The notes beneath the pieces are model-generated. The model was not told where the DNA came from, searched no databases, and was given only the letters and a program-made list of their open reading frames with translations. Shown one piece after another: positions 1-9,267 of a stretch of DNA of 64,000 nucleotides. The stretch comes from an uncultured Clostridia bacterium (GTDB taxonomy: Bacteria; Bacillota; Clostridia; Lachnospirales; Lachnospiraceae). A program made the translations under genes and the position numbers. The DNA is taken from the NCBI GenBank assembly GCA_948467395.1, contig CAOKDX010000017.1, positions 1-64,000 of the forward strand, written 5' to 3'. Every line of letters begins with the position of its first letter. Within the stretch, counting starts at the first letter, position 1.

Positions 1-143
1 TCAATTTTCATTCTCTTGACGGGTGCGTTTACGACCTTAAATATCAGTTCGTCAATGCAGTCTGTATATCTGCCCTGCTGTATGAGCTGGTTATTCAGTT
101 CCACAAGGCTACTTACATGGCATGGCAAAAATATGAATTCCAT
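1..143 (-). CDS. Partial unknown protein, runs off left edge
   Basis: An open frame starts at the ATG at 143 and continues past the window edge. The visible 47 residues begin MEFIFLPC and include a CIDEL...NAPVKRMKI stretch. No known domain could be recognised. The start lies 13 bp after the stop of the upstream phosphoesterase gene on the same strand, so it could be the third gene of that operon. The ribosome binding site is weak (GGGA, more than 15 bp upstream), so the start is uncertain. Its base composition looks less AT-rich than the phosphoesterase gene. Confidence 0.4.
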   Translation of the reverse strand, partial: MEFIFLPCHVSSLVELNNQLIQQGRYTDCIDELIFKVVNAPVKRMKI

Positions 144-156
144 CACTTACAAAAAA

Positions 157-2046
157 TTATTCCCTATCCGCAATTATATTTAAATATTTGTGCATATCAA
201 TAGGAAAAGAATAAAAATATTCCTCAAATATTGCGCCAATAATTTTGTCAATTTCTAAAAAATCAAATACATATAAAAAGTCATCCAATGCATGATTCCC
301 AATCGAAATACCAAAAGTCAATAAAGGGCGCCATTCATCATGCCCATCAATCTCTATTAATACACTATTTTGAGAAAAATTAGGTATAACAGTAATAAAA
401 TTTTTCCAATGCGATTTCATTGAAACATGAGAAATATTTTCATTAACAGAATTTATTAATGTTTCCTTTTTATTAAAACATTCTTTAATCAAACCGCCCC
501 AACTTATATCAGAAAGTGTCTGCTCCTCTCCCCTAGTGTTGCAGGCATATAATTTTAAATACATATCCGTTTTCCAATCATAATATCTAAAATGAACTCT
601 TACACGCTCATTCCTCTGTTCCGCCATTTCATTCATAATATGTGCTAATTGATAGCATATTTGTTCAATCAACAACAAAAGGCTACTAACAATTAATTTA
701 TCCCATTGTTTTTCATGCTTTTCAAAAAGTTCAAGATATCTATGCCTCAAGTCTTTATTTTTTTCGTTATTCCATAAAATATCGGCTAATTCTAAAAATT
801 CTTCTCTAAAGGAATTATCTCCTTTTTCTGCGCACTCTCTTATTTTTAAAAGTAATTCAAATTTACACCTATTTACAATAGACTCTGACTTTCTACTAAA
901 ATCTGCTAATACCTTTGTTGTTTCTTTGAGACTATTTACTAAATTATCGGTTAAGTAGCATACCTTTTCATTTTGTTTATAAGATGTATGCAATTTGATA
1001 TATGGCTGATTTTTATAAGACCGAATGGGGAATACAATTTTACTCAATTCTCTATCCCTTTTATTAGTATAAATACGAAAATCCGTCTCAAAATTCATAT
1101 TCTCATCATTACTTCTTACAAATATGTCTATTGAATTCAATTCCAAATGAAAAACATAAATAGAATAACTATGATTTTGAGTTGCTTCCAAATTTTCATC
1201 ATCTGGCCATCCAAATCCTGTTGTTAATGTTGTTAATGTATGTCTATTATTATACCAATTTACCACATCTCTATTATGTGTGTGACCACATATAAAAACA
1301 TCTGCATTTAAGCTATCTTTACTTAACAAATTTATCCTTGCAAAATCTTCTTCTTTATCCATCAACCAACTTAATGGATGATGCGCCATTACAAAAGTTA
1401 AGTCAACACCTTCAGGCATATTAGCAATTTCAGCCCATTGATTTTTATAATTATTAGCAATTCGCTCTATTTGAAATTTTCCAATTCTCAAGTGTCGTTT
1501 ATCTATTTCTCCTGTACAACACCAAGCACTATTAAGTAAAATAAAAGCAAATTTTTTCCCTTCAATTTCTAATAATTCCACACCAAATGTGTCACTAATA
1601 CATCCTTTTCTACTAGCATCCAGATTTCCATCAAATATTTTATATACTTCCTCCTGCAATCGGCTATACTCTTTAAATGGAATTTTATGAAAATCCCAAC
1701 TTTCTTCAAAATATTTACCTGTTAGTTCCCTTCTGTCCAACAGATTTCTTATCAACTCATTATCCAAGGGCAATCGAATTTTATCATGATTTCCTGGCAC
1801 CAAAAAAATATTTATTACTTTATCTCTTAGAATATTATATAACTTTGTAAAGAAATCAATTACAGCTACACGACATTTATAATTTCCTTTATGTACGATA
1901 TCTCCTGTCACGACAATTACAATATTTTTCAAACACCTTGTTTGATTCTGTATATCTTCTAACATCTTATTTAACGAATAAGAGCAACTTGCATACATAG
2001 AATTAATGTGTAAATCTGATAAATGCAAAATTGTAATGTCATTCAT
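157..2046 (-). CDS. Calcineurin-like metallophosphoesterase with long C-terminal region
   Basis: The protein has about 629 residues. The first 270 carry the metallophosphoesterase motif set in order: SDLH near residue 10, TGDIV near 50, PGNHD near 85, AHHP near 222 and CGHTHN near 253. These are the known dinuclear metal ligands of the calcineurin-like family. The substrate (nucleotide, nucleic acid or other phosphoester) cannot be told. The remaining 350 residues show no domain I recognise. No signal peptide is seen, so it is probably cytosolic. The start was set at the ATG at 2046 because a GGGAGGA site lies just upstream; an ATG 24 bp earlier has none. The gene is strongly AT-rich compared with rlmD and follows the FkbM methyltransferase gene after 27 bp, suggesting one transferred operon. 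Confidence 0.8.
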   Translation of the reverse strand: MNDITILHLSDLHINSMYASCSYSLNKMLEDIQNQTRCLKNIVIVVTGDIVHKGNYKCRVAVIDFFTKLYNILRDKVINIFLVPGNHDKIRLPLDNELIRNLLDRRELTGKYFEESWDFHKIPFKEYSRLQEEVYKIFDGNLDASRKGCISDTFGVELLEIEGKKFAFILLNSAWCCTGEIDKRHLRIGKFQIERIANNYKNQWAEIANMPEGVDLTFVMAHHPLSWLMDKEEDFARINLLSKDSLNADVFICGHTHNRDVVNWYNNRHTLTTLTTGFGWPDDENLEATQNHSYSIYVFHLELNSIDIFVRSNDENMNFETDFRIYTNKRDRELSKIVFPIRSYKNQPYIKLHTSYKQNEKVCYLTDNLVNSLKETTKVLADFSRKSESIVNRCKFELLLKIRECAEKGDNSFREEFLELADILWNNEKNKDLRHRYLELFEKHEKQWDKLIVSSLLLLIEQICYQLAHIMNEMAEQRNERVRVHFRYYDWKTDMYLKLYACNTRGEEQTLSDISWGGLIKECFNKKETLINSVNENISHVSMKSHWKNFITVIPNFSQNSVLIEIDGHDEWRPLLTFGISIGNHALDDFLYVFDFLEIDKIIGAIFEEYFYSFPIDMHKYLNIIADRE

Positions 2047-2073
2047 ATTACTTCGTTCCTCCCTATACATAAA

Positions 2074-3156
2074 TCAAAACGCATATAATACAATTTCCCT
2101 TCTACTACTTCGATAGTGCCTTAAACAAAATTTATATTCTGGCACAATCTCCCATAAAAGTAATGGTATATCGATAATATCCTCTGGCTTATGGTAAACA
2201 GAAATCGCCAATCGTGGTTTATAACGTGCTAGAATTTTTTTTGCTCCTTTTATTGCCTCAATCTCAGCCCCCTCTATATCCATTTTAATAAATGTTACTT
2301 TTTCATTCTCTAATATACTATCTAAATCACATACTGGTACTTTTACACTACCTTTATCCGATATACTAGAACTTGTAAAATTTCCTTCGCAAAGCTTCAA
2401 CTCTGTTTTTTTGCTCCAAACCCCACATTCCATTAACGTGTAGTTCTTTAATTCATGATTACTAATATGTTTTTTACATAATTCAATATTATATCTATCT
2501 ACTTCAAACATAAAAATTTTATCATATTCTCCTTGACACCAATTTGCAAAAGCAATACTTGTATCCCCATCAAATGCTCCACAATCTACAAAAACTTCAC
2601 GTTCTCCTGAAGAGTGTATATAAAAATCAAAATATTGTTTTCCAAAAATCCCCTCCAAAACTCCTCGTCTAGGGCAAAGAATTCTATTTCTTGGAAATTT
2701 GCAATATAATAAATCTTTATATATATCAAAAGCTTTGTCTGAAGATGCAATTAAAACAGCATAATCACAATAGTAAATCACTAATTCTTGATGCGAAATT
2801 GTAGGTATTCCAAATTCTTTTTGCGTATCATTGTCACCAATGTTCACCAAAAATCGAGGATATATTTCACATTTTCCTAACAGCCATAATGTGTAATCCA
2901 ACTCGTATCCTGAACCATAAACAATAATTTTGTCCGCATCCACTAAATTACTCTCAAGAAAATCTTTTAATTCTGGCACTATGTACTTTTTATTTAACTT
3001 TTTAATTTTCTCATATAATTTTGTTTCATCTTGCATAATAGAGGAAAGGTATTTCCCTTCAAATATAATTCTCGATTCTTTATCATACAAATTATTATAT
3101 AGCTTATATATATTATGCAATTTCTCCGAGAAATTTTTTTCTTCATCTATTTTCAT
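2074..3156 (-). CDS. FkbM family SAM-dependent methyltransferase
   Basis: The protein has about 360 residues. The C-terminal half carries the SAM-binding motif VDCGAFDGDTS near residue 190 and the FkbM hallmark KMDIEGAEIEAIKG near 293. FkbM proteins methylate hydroxyls, often on sugars or polyketides. The N-terminal half contains a Rossmann-like stretch (IIVYGSGYELDYTLW) of the kind seen in glycan-linked members. The target is unknown. A GGAGAG site sits 9 bp before the ATG at 3156; an ATG at 3165 is too close to it. The gene is AT-rich like the phosphoesterase after it. It starts only about 40 bp from the stop of rlmD on the same strand, so read-through from rlmD is possible. Confidence 0.75.
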   Translation of the reverse strand: MKIDEEKNFSEKLHNIYKLYNNLYDKESRIIFEGKYLSSIMQDETKLYEKIKKLNKKYIVPELKDFLESNLVDADKIIVYGSGYELDYTLWLLGKCEIYPRFLVNIGDNDTQKEFGIPTISHQELVIYYCDYAVLIASSDKAFDIYKDLLYCKFPRNRILCPRRGVLEGIFGKQYFDFYIHSSGEREVFVDCGAFDGDTSIAFANWCQGEYDKIFMFEVDRYNIELCKKHISNHELKNYTLMECGVWSKKTELKLCEGNFTSSSISDKGSVKVPVCDLDSILENEKVTFIKMDIEGAEIEAIKGAKKILARYKPRLAISVYHKPEDIIDIPLLLWEIVPEYKFCLRHYRSSRREIVLYAF

Positions 3157-3199
3157 TTGTTGCATCTCTCCTCATGTAATATCTATTTCTCAACTGCCA

Positions 3200-4852
3200 T
3201 CAAACCATACGAAAATATTCCAACGCCTCCCTTATAGCCGCTTCTTTCTCTGGCGGGCATTTCGGCTGTCTGGAATTTTCCGATTTTGGCAGATTGTAGT
3301 TCACCCTCTCGATAATCCCACATTTCTCTTTTACCTGTGCGATATACAAACTGCTGACTTTCAATCCAGTATGTTCCAACACATAATCCTTGATTTCCTC
3401 ATAGGTTGCCTTGCTTTCCGCAGCCGTTAAATCAAGCTCGTCCATCTGAAGCTCAACCTCGATATGTTGCTCTGAATGAAGTTTGGACAATAAACATACC
3501 GTCTCTATATTCCCCCCCTGACCGAACATATCTACCGCCCTGACCCTCTCCAGCTTATATCCCTTCCCCCCCAGCTTCTTCACATCCCGGGCCAATGTCC
3601 CCGGATCACAGCTGACATATACGATCCTCTCTGGCGCCATTCCTGTAATGGTATCTAACAAAACCCCGTCACAGCCCTTTCTTGGCGGATCCACCACCAC
3701 CACATCCGCCGGTCTGGCCAGTCTGGGAACCACCTCCTCGGCGGCGCCGCAGAAAAATTCTACATTGTCGATTCCGTTGAGCCGGGCATTTTCCCGGGCA
3801 TTCTGAACCGCCTCCGGCACAATCTCTACACCATAAACCTTTTTTGCCCGCTGGGCCAGAAAGAGAGATATAGTGCCGATTCCACAATAGAGATCCCACA
3901 CCGTCTCCTCACCGGATAAACCGGCAAACGCCAAAGCCGTCTGATAGAGTTTTTCTGTCTGTTCCGGATTCACCTGATAAAATGACTGGGGAGAGATATG
4001 ATAACGGATATGCCCGATCCTGTCCTCGATGTACCCCTGTCCCCAGAGAAGCTTCATCTCCGTCCCCAATATGACATTTGTCCGCTCTGTATTGCTATTT
4101 AGGAAAATACCTGTCATCCCTGGAATCCCTTTTAGATTTTGCAGAAGCGTCTCCTGCAGGGAGGGACTTATGCCGCGGCTGTTTATGACAAGGCATACCA
4201 TTATCTGGCCGGTGTGGTATGCACGCCTGATATAGATGTGCCGTACCAGCCCGCTGTGACTGCCTTCATCGTATGCCGTCACATGCCAGTCCTGCATCCA
4301 GGAAAGTATCACATCCAAAATCCCCTTCATACACGGATGCTGAATTGCACAATCGGTCACCGGAACGATACTATGTGTGCGCTCTGCATAAAAACCCACA
4401 GCCGGATACAACCGTCCCTCATTATCCCTCTGCATCCGAACGGGAAACTGAGCCTTGTTCCGATACTGCCACGGATTCTCCATACCAATGATAGGGAGCC
4501 ATTCCACCTGATCGGTGTCGATTCCTCCGATCCGCACCAGACAGTCCCGTACCTTTTTCGCCTTATAGGCAAGCTGTCTTTCATAGGATAGATGCTGAAT
4601 GGTACAGCCGCCGCATCGCCCCGCCACCGGACATCTGGGATCCACCCGGCCGGAACCAGATTCCTCCAGCACCTCCATTACTCTGGCATAGCCGTAGCTT
4701 TTTCCGCATTTCATGATTCTGGCACGGATCGTCTCTCCCGGAAGTGCATTCTTCACAAAAAGGGCATAGCCATCCACATGGCCAATGCCCTCTCCATTAT
4801 TTCCCAGATCGTCTATCTTTAATGTGATTTCCTGATTCTTCTTTAACTTCAT
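3200..4852 (-). CDS. rlmD: 23S rRNA (uracil-5-)-methyltransferase, RlmD/RumA type
   Basis: This 550-residue protein makes 5-methyluridine in RNA, by family most likely in 23S rRNA. An N-terminal TRAM domain (about 1-60) is followed by the iron-sulfur cysteines CPVAGRCGGC near 75, the SAM site WDLYCGIGTISLF near 317, VDPPRKGC near 385 and the catalytic cysteine in VSCDPGTLARD near 415. After the usual family end near 455 there is an extra segment of about 90 residues (LDLTAAESKATYEEIKDYV, then QPKCPPEKEAA). I have seen this tail in clostridial homologues, but its role is unknown. The exact target uridine cannot be told from sequence. A GGAG site precedes the ATG. Confidence 0.88.
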   Translation of the reverse strand: MKLKKNQEITLKIDDLGNNGEGIGHVDGYALFVKNALPGETIRARIMKCGKSYGYARVMEVLEESGSGRVDPRCPVAGRCGGCTIQHLSYERQLAYKAKKVRDCLVRIGGIDTDQVEWLPIIGMENPWQYRNKAQFPVRMQRDNEGRLYPAVGFYAERTHSIVPVTDCAIQHPCMKGILDVILSWMQDWHVTAYDEGSHSGLVRHIYIRRAYHTGQIMVCLVINSRGISPSLQETLLQNLKGIPGMTGIFLNSNTERTNVILGTEMKLLWGQGYIEDRIGHIRYHISPQSFYQVNPEQTEKLYQTALAFAGLSGEETVWDLYCGIGTISLFLAQRAKKVYGVEIVPEAVQNARENARLNGIDNVEFFCGAAEEVVPRLARPADVVVVDPPRKGCDGVLLDTITGMAPERIVYVSCDPGTLARDVKKLGGKGYKLERVRAVDMFGQGGNIETVCLLSKLHSEQHIEVELQMDELDLTAAESKATYEEIKDYVLEHTGLKVSSLYIAQVKEKCGIIERVNYNLPKSENSRQPKCPPEKEAAIREALEYFRMV

Positions 4853-5004
4853 AAATATTCTCCGTATATCCTCCAGATTAGTTCCAGGCCGCCGGTTTCA
4901 ATCCGTCACAGAACCGAATTATCAAATCATTCAGTCACATTGTAATAGTAAATCCCGCTATTGTCAACAAATACCGCGGTGAGGTATTCCTGCACAGCCT
5001 CACC

Positions 5005-5694
5005 TCAGTACCAATTCAGACTGCCGTCTTTCTTTCTGATCTCTTTCCAGATAATCTGATCCGAGTCAATGGATAAAAATGGCTCTGTCAATTTATCCCA
5101 ATCAGCTTTTGTTAATTTGACATCGGCATCATAATCATTACCGATACTGAATAAGTGTTTGGTTTTAGAGCCCCTCCGCGGTTCTGAAAATCTTGCCACA
5201 AAGAAATCCTTTCCCTTATTATCAAGAACGATATAGGCATAATGCGTACCGTTGGTGGATTCCACTCTCTCAAGTACCGCCCTGTTATTCAGTGGTCGTT
5301 GACGCTTATCTCCTGTATACCATGTAAGAAGGCGGTCATTTCTGATGGTATGAATAGAATATCCGCCGTCCGTTAATACATGAAGTTCGGGCCATTCATC
5401 GCCTGTCATATCAAATAAAGCATAACGAATCTGCGTATGATCTGAATCATTCTGACAAAAATCGTCCAAAAACCTGGACTCATCCTCACCTTTTGAAGGG
5501 ATACCGCCCTGTAAGAAAGCTTTGTATGGTTCCAACGAATCAGCCAATTCTTCGATCTTTTCTATCTCGGCAGCACTTATGCTATGTTGTGTCCCCGAAA
5601 CATTTGAATCACGACCGCTCTTTGATGAACAGGCTGCCAGTGAAAGGCTGGCAGCTGCTATTATATAAAGAAGCGATACTGAAATCCTTTTCAT
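5005..5694 (-). CDS. Predicted lipoprotein, unknown function
   Basis: The 229-residue protein has a short hydrophobic signal ending in a lipobox (LAAC at about 18-21), so it should be a diacylglycerol-anchored surface lipoprotein. The middle holds FDMTGDEWPEL, a loop typical of calcium-binding repeat proteins and of many clostridial lipoproteins of unknown role. A GGGGGAG site precedes the ATG. It lies 41 bp after the large metalloprotease gene on the same strand and may be cotranscribed with it. No enzymatic motif is visible. Confidence 0.65.
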   Translation of the reverse strand: MKRISVSLLYIIAAASLSLAACSSKSGRDSNVSGTQHSISAAEIEKIEELADSLEPYKAFLQGGIPSKGEDESRFLDDFCQNDSDHTQIRYALFDMTGDEWPELHVLTDGGYSIHTIRNDRLLTWYTGDKRQRPLNNRAVLERVESTNGTHYAYIVLDNKGKDFFVARFSEPRRGSKTKHLFSIGNDYDADVKLTKADWDKLTEPFLSIDSDQIIWKEIRKKDGSLNWY

Positions 5695-5735
5695 TGTGTA
5701 CTCCCCCTCTTCTTCAAGGCATTGATCTGCATTAT

Positions 5736-8700
5736 CTATCGTTTCACTCTGACCTTCAACTTTTTGTATATACCGTTTTCTGCAATACAGTACACGTAAG
5801 AGGTCCCGGGCCGGACGCCAGTGATAACCCCCTTCTTTGATACTGTCACAATGCCGGGGCCTGCAGAAATATAACGCAGCCTCTTACTCGCCTTCTTTAT
5901 TCTTTTGCCGGTCACTATTGCATTCAGTCTCAGCTTCTTCCTTGCACGCAGGCTGACAGAGGATTTTTTTAACTGTACCTTTGCGGGATTGCCATATTTT
6001 CCACCCTTCGTTACACTGCACACAGTCAGGGACTTCACAATTTTGATTTGTTTTCCCTGCATATTCCTATAGGCCGCAGCATAATACCTATACGGTGTTC
6101 CTTTCTTTAGTCCCTTCCTCTTCCACCGCAGTACCTTTTTGCCCACAGTGCGTAGAAGCTTCAGCTTTCCGTTTCCTTTCGCCCCATATATATAATATCC
6201 ATCAGCGGATGGGATGGAATTCCAGCGGATTACCTGAGATGTGCCGGTGGATGAAACCCTGGCCAAAAGCGGACCCGATTTCTTAACTGTCCCAACGATA
6301 TCCGGATCTTCTTCCTCATCCGAATCGAAGTCCGAATCCGGATCATCTTCTTCGTCCGGATCATCTTCTTCGTCCGGATCGTCTTCCTCGTCCGGCAGCG
6401 GCGATTCCGGGGGCTGCCCGGAGGTTCCCGGTGAAGCAGAGGGTTCTGTAGAGGGCTTCCCCTCTGGTGTGACAGAGGGTTTCTCTGTCGGCAGCTCTCC
6501 TGGTGAAGCAGAAGGTTCCGCCGTCGGATTCTGTGACGGCAGGACAGATGGCTCCGGTGTTGGTATTTCTGACGGAATAACCGTTGGTACAACCGGCGGA
6601 GTCGTCTCTGGAGCCGCAGTGGGTGTACCTGTCGGTGATGTCGGAGGTTCCGCCGTCGGTACTGCAGGAGTTGTCGGGGTCGGTACTGGTGTATTCGTGG
6701 GTTCGGCTGTGGGCGCGGGAGCAGGCTCCTCCGGTTCTTCCTCGATTCCATAAATGGAATCCGCAAAATCATTTGTCTTAAATAAATATGCCCGGAAGAT
6801 TTCTGCCTTCAGCTGCTCTACCTGCGTCGCCTGTGCCCGGATATTATTAGAGCCTCCCGGCATAACATTGACATTCACCAGATCACTCTCCACCGCCTCT
6901 TTCATCAACTGTCCCAGCTTCTCGAAACTGTCCACTCTGACAGACTGGTTTTTCCACTGGATCGTCACCGGTCTTAATTCATCAACCTTCTCGATCCGTT
7001 TCTGGAACATCGCCTTCTTGAAATCCGCCATTGTCCTGTAAGTGCCCCCAAATATTTTATTGAGGATATAAGTATCGGAAAGGATTGTCTGTTCCGCCCT
7101 GGCCGCCTCCCGGTACTGATTGGAAATATAAGGCACCATGCCGCCGTAATACCCATATTCGGCAAGAAGTTCAAATGCCTGGCGCCGGATCATGACATCC
7201 CCGCTGACGCCATTATCATTCTGCACTCCCGCATAGTTTGCACTGAACAGCGGCACCACATAATAGCCGTTGCTCGCCATGGTTCCCGTTGTCTGGGTGC
7301 CGTTCACCTCATAACGGGATACGAGAATGCTGCTGCGGACAAGATCCTCTATCGTATTCAGACCCGCTGCCTCATCCAGTGTCAGCTCCCTCACGGAATC
7401 CAGAAAGTGTACCGATCCGGTATCCCCCTGGTTGCTCCTTACCTTCGTATCCTCAGGCTGTTCCAGCTTATGGAACCATTTCTTCTTCTCCTCCGGAGTC
7501 TTTTTTAGGATTACATCCGCCTCGGCATAATCCAGGGTATAGATGACATCCAGAAGCCCGCTCATATAGGACTGGAGATCCTCTTCTGTCTGAAACCGTC
7601 CTGGCACCGCATTGTGCAGCCGCTCATTATAGGTGATGCGGTTATAGATCAGATTCAGATTAAAGGCCGGCGGATCGTTCAGCTCATAGGGCTCAAACAT
7701 TCCTCTGGTAAATACCTCAGCCTGCATACCATCCCTGGATCCGTACCCATTCAGCATTAACGATGACACGAGGAGATGTGTCAGCTCATGGGCATAGGTG
7801 GCAAGTCCCCGCTCTGTCAACGCCTTTGACAAGTAATAACGTACACCGGTTCCGGTGGCCACCCCATCTGAAAACATGAAGGTATCATATAAGTTCAGCG
7901 GGGTGAAAAATTCCTTTACCCCCAGTGAAGCATTTTCCCCAAATTTAGCCGACCACTCCGCCTGGGCACTGGCCGACACATTGGTATAAATCCGCAGACT
8001 GTCCATAACAACTCTGTTTGTCACAAGCTGTCCCCGTTTCTGAGGGTTTGCAATGCGATACCAAAGATCGATAAATTCTTTCTGCTGGTCTGCCGTGTCT
8101 TCCAGCTGCTGCCGGAATTCGATGCATTTTTGTGCATAAAGAGCCGGATCCGTATTCTTCAGGTCCCTGTCCACATAACAGTCCACGATTCCATATGTGA
8201 TACTGGCGGAATTGGCAATTACATAAATACTGTTCTGGGAAACTGTCAACAGAGGCAGAATATGATTCTTTAATGCTGCATCACCATAAAGCCTGCTGTA
8301 TAACCCCCGTTCTGCCCCACCGTCCCATGTGGAACGTACCTCAACTATATAGGCATTCCCTGCCTGTATAAACCACTCGTCCATGGAAGTATCCGGAATC
8401 CACTTCTGTCTGTTTTCCTCAAGAAATGCCCCCAGATTGGCCGATCCCGTAACGTCCCAAAATAATTTGCCCCAGCCAAATACATTGGTATTATTGGATA
8501 TCTTCAATGTATTGCCGCCCGCATTTCCAATCTTGATCAGCCACTCCAGAACATTTGTCTGAATCCCATATGCCCCCGGCTCATAGAGAAGGACATCCCG
8601 GATATTCTTCTCTCCCATATTGAAATCGTACAACTTCTCAATGTATGCCAGACCCATCAGGATCTTTTCCTTATTCTGCAGAATCTTTTCCGTGAGGGAA

Positions 8701-9122
8701 GCCGCTCCGGTACTCTGTGCATTGGCCGTGCTGTCCACCACCCTCTGTATGATGGTCCCGATCTCCCCCTGTACCCTGGCAAACGCATCCCCATAGCACA
8801 TATACTGGGCGTTCTCCTGCTTCAGCTCTGCCAGAGCCTCCTCATCCGTAATGTCAAGGAAATTTTTGCCGTCCCGGTTCGCGATCTCCACCTTTTTATT
8901 GGAGATCTGCGAAAAAGTATACCCATTGGGTGCATTGGCCGTGGGGGGAGGTGCCAGCAGATCCGCCACCTTGGGATCCGTGCTGTAGTCAACAGCCTTC
9001 AGCGCTGCTTCCGTATTCTGGCGCACCGTCTCGCCACAGGTGGCCGCTGATGCTGCAATGGACGGAACTGCCATTGCCATCAATAGAAATGCTGTCACCG
9101 CTGCTATCCTTACCTTTTCCAT
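5736..9122 (-). CDS. Large secreted zinc metallopeptidase with PT stalk, FN3 and BIG2 domains
   Basis: The protein has about 1128 residues with a signal peptide (hydrophobic core, cut near SAASAAT). A zinc site HELTH near residue 443 is followed 20 residues after its second His by Glu in MQAEVFTRG, the spacing expected of M26/ZmpB-like gluzincins. The catalytic region is followed by a Pro/Thr-rich stalk (about 795-900), an acidic DEEDDP repeat (about 910-940), a fibronectin type III-like domain and a BIG2-type Ig-like domain at the C-terminus. No LPxTG motif is present, so attachment may be through the C-terminal domains. The start at 9122 follows AAAGGAGG; an upstream in-frame ATG at 9176 lacks a site. 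Substrate unknown, perhaps host or mucus glycoproteins (inference). Confidence 0.8.
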   Translation of the reverse strand: MEKVRIAAVTAFLLMAMAVPSIAASAATCGETVRQNTEAALKAVDYSTDPKVADLLAPPPTANAPNGYTFSQISNKKVEIANRDGKNFLDITDEEALAELKQENAQYMCYGDAFARVQGEIGTIIQRVVDSTANAQSTGAASLTEKILQNKEKILMGLAYIEKLYDFNMGEKNIRDVLLYEPGAYGIQTNVLEWLIKIGNAGGNTLKISNNTNVFGWGKLFWDVTGSANLGAFLEENRQKWIPDTSMDEWFIQAGNAYIVEVRSTWDGGAERGLYSRLYGDAALKNHILPLLTVSQNSIYVIANSASITYGIVDCYVDRDLKNTDPALYAQKCIEFRQQLEDTADQQKEFIDLWYRIANPQKRGQLVTNRVVMDSLRIYTNVSASAQAEWSAKFGENASLGVKEFFTPLNLYDTFMFSDGVATGTGVRYYLSKALTERGLATYAHELTHLLVSSLMLNGYGSRDGMQAEVFTRGMFEPYELNDPPAFNLNLIYNRITYNERLHNAVPGRFQTEEDLQSYMSGLLDVIYTLDYAEADVILKKTPEEKKKWFHKLEQPEDTKVRSNQGDTGSVHFLDSVRELTLDEAAGLNTIEDLVRSSILVSRYEVNGTQTTGTMASNGYYVVPLFSANYAGVQNDNGVSGDVMIRRQAFELLAEYGYYGGMVPYISNQYREAARAEQTILSDTYILNKIFGGTYRTMADFKKAMFQKRIEKVDELRPVTIQWKNQSVRVDSFEKLGQLMKEAVESDLVNVNVMPGGSNNIRAQATQVEQLKAEIFRAYLFKTNDFADSIYGIEEEPEEPAPAPTAEPTNTPVPTPTTPAVPTAEPPTSPTGTPTAAPETTPPVVPTVIPSEIPTPEPSVLPSQNPTAEPSASPGELPTEKPSVTPEGKPSTEPSASPGTSGQPPESPLPDEEDDPDEEDDPDEEDDPDSDFDSDEEEDPDIVGTVKKSGPLLARVSSTGTSQVIRWNSIPSADGYYIYGAKGNGKLKLLRTVGKKVLRWKRKGLKKGTPYRYYAAAYRNMQGKQIKIVKSLTVCSVTKGGKYGNPAKVQLKKSSVSLRARKKLRLNAIVTGKRIKKASKRLRYISAGPGIVTVSKKGVITGVRPGTSYVYCIAENGIYKKLKVRVKR
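6337..6390. repeat. Three 18-bp tandem repeats encoding DEEDDP
   Basis: Three copies of TCCGGATCATCTTCTTCG (third copy with small changes) lie head to tail inside the metalloprotease gene. They encode three acidic DEEDDP units next to the stalk. Copy number could vary between strains by slippage. Confidence 0.9.
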
Positions 9123-9238
9123 ATGCCGTCCTCCTTTTCTGTGAAAGGGCGTCATAATGAGCACGCCATTTTCCATTTAAATTTAATATATTACGATTCA
9201 CCAAAAAAATTAAAGCTGCCAGATTCATTTTTGCATCT

Positions 9239-9257
9239 GCGGGGCTCTCCGCCCCGC
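9239..9257 (-). terminator. GC-rich hairpin after yhaM
   Basis: A 7-bp perfect stem (GCGGGGC / GCCCCGC, 5-nt loop) lies just downstream of the yhaM stop. The U-tract is poor, so its terminator role is uncertain. Confidence 0.35.
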
Positions 9258-9267
9258 GGACGAGCTG

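Noticed and set aside
6241-6753. Ser/Gly-rich plus-strand frame opposite the metalloprotease stalk
   Set aside because: It is the mirror of the Pro/Thr/Asp repeats and has no ribosome site.
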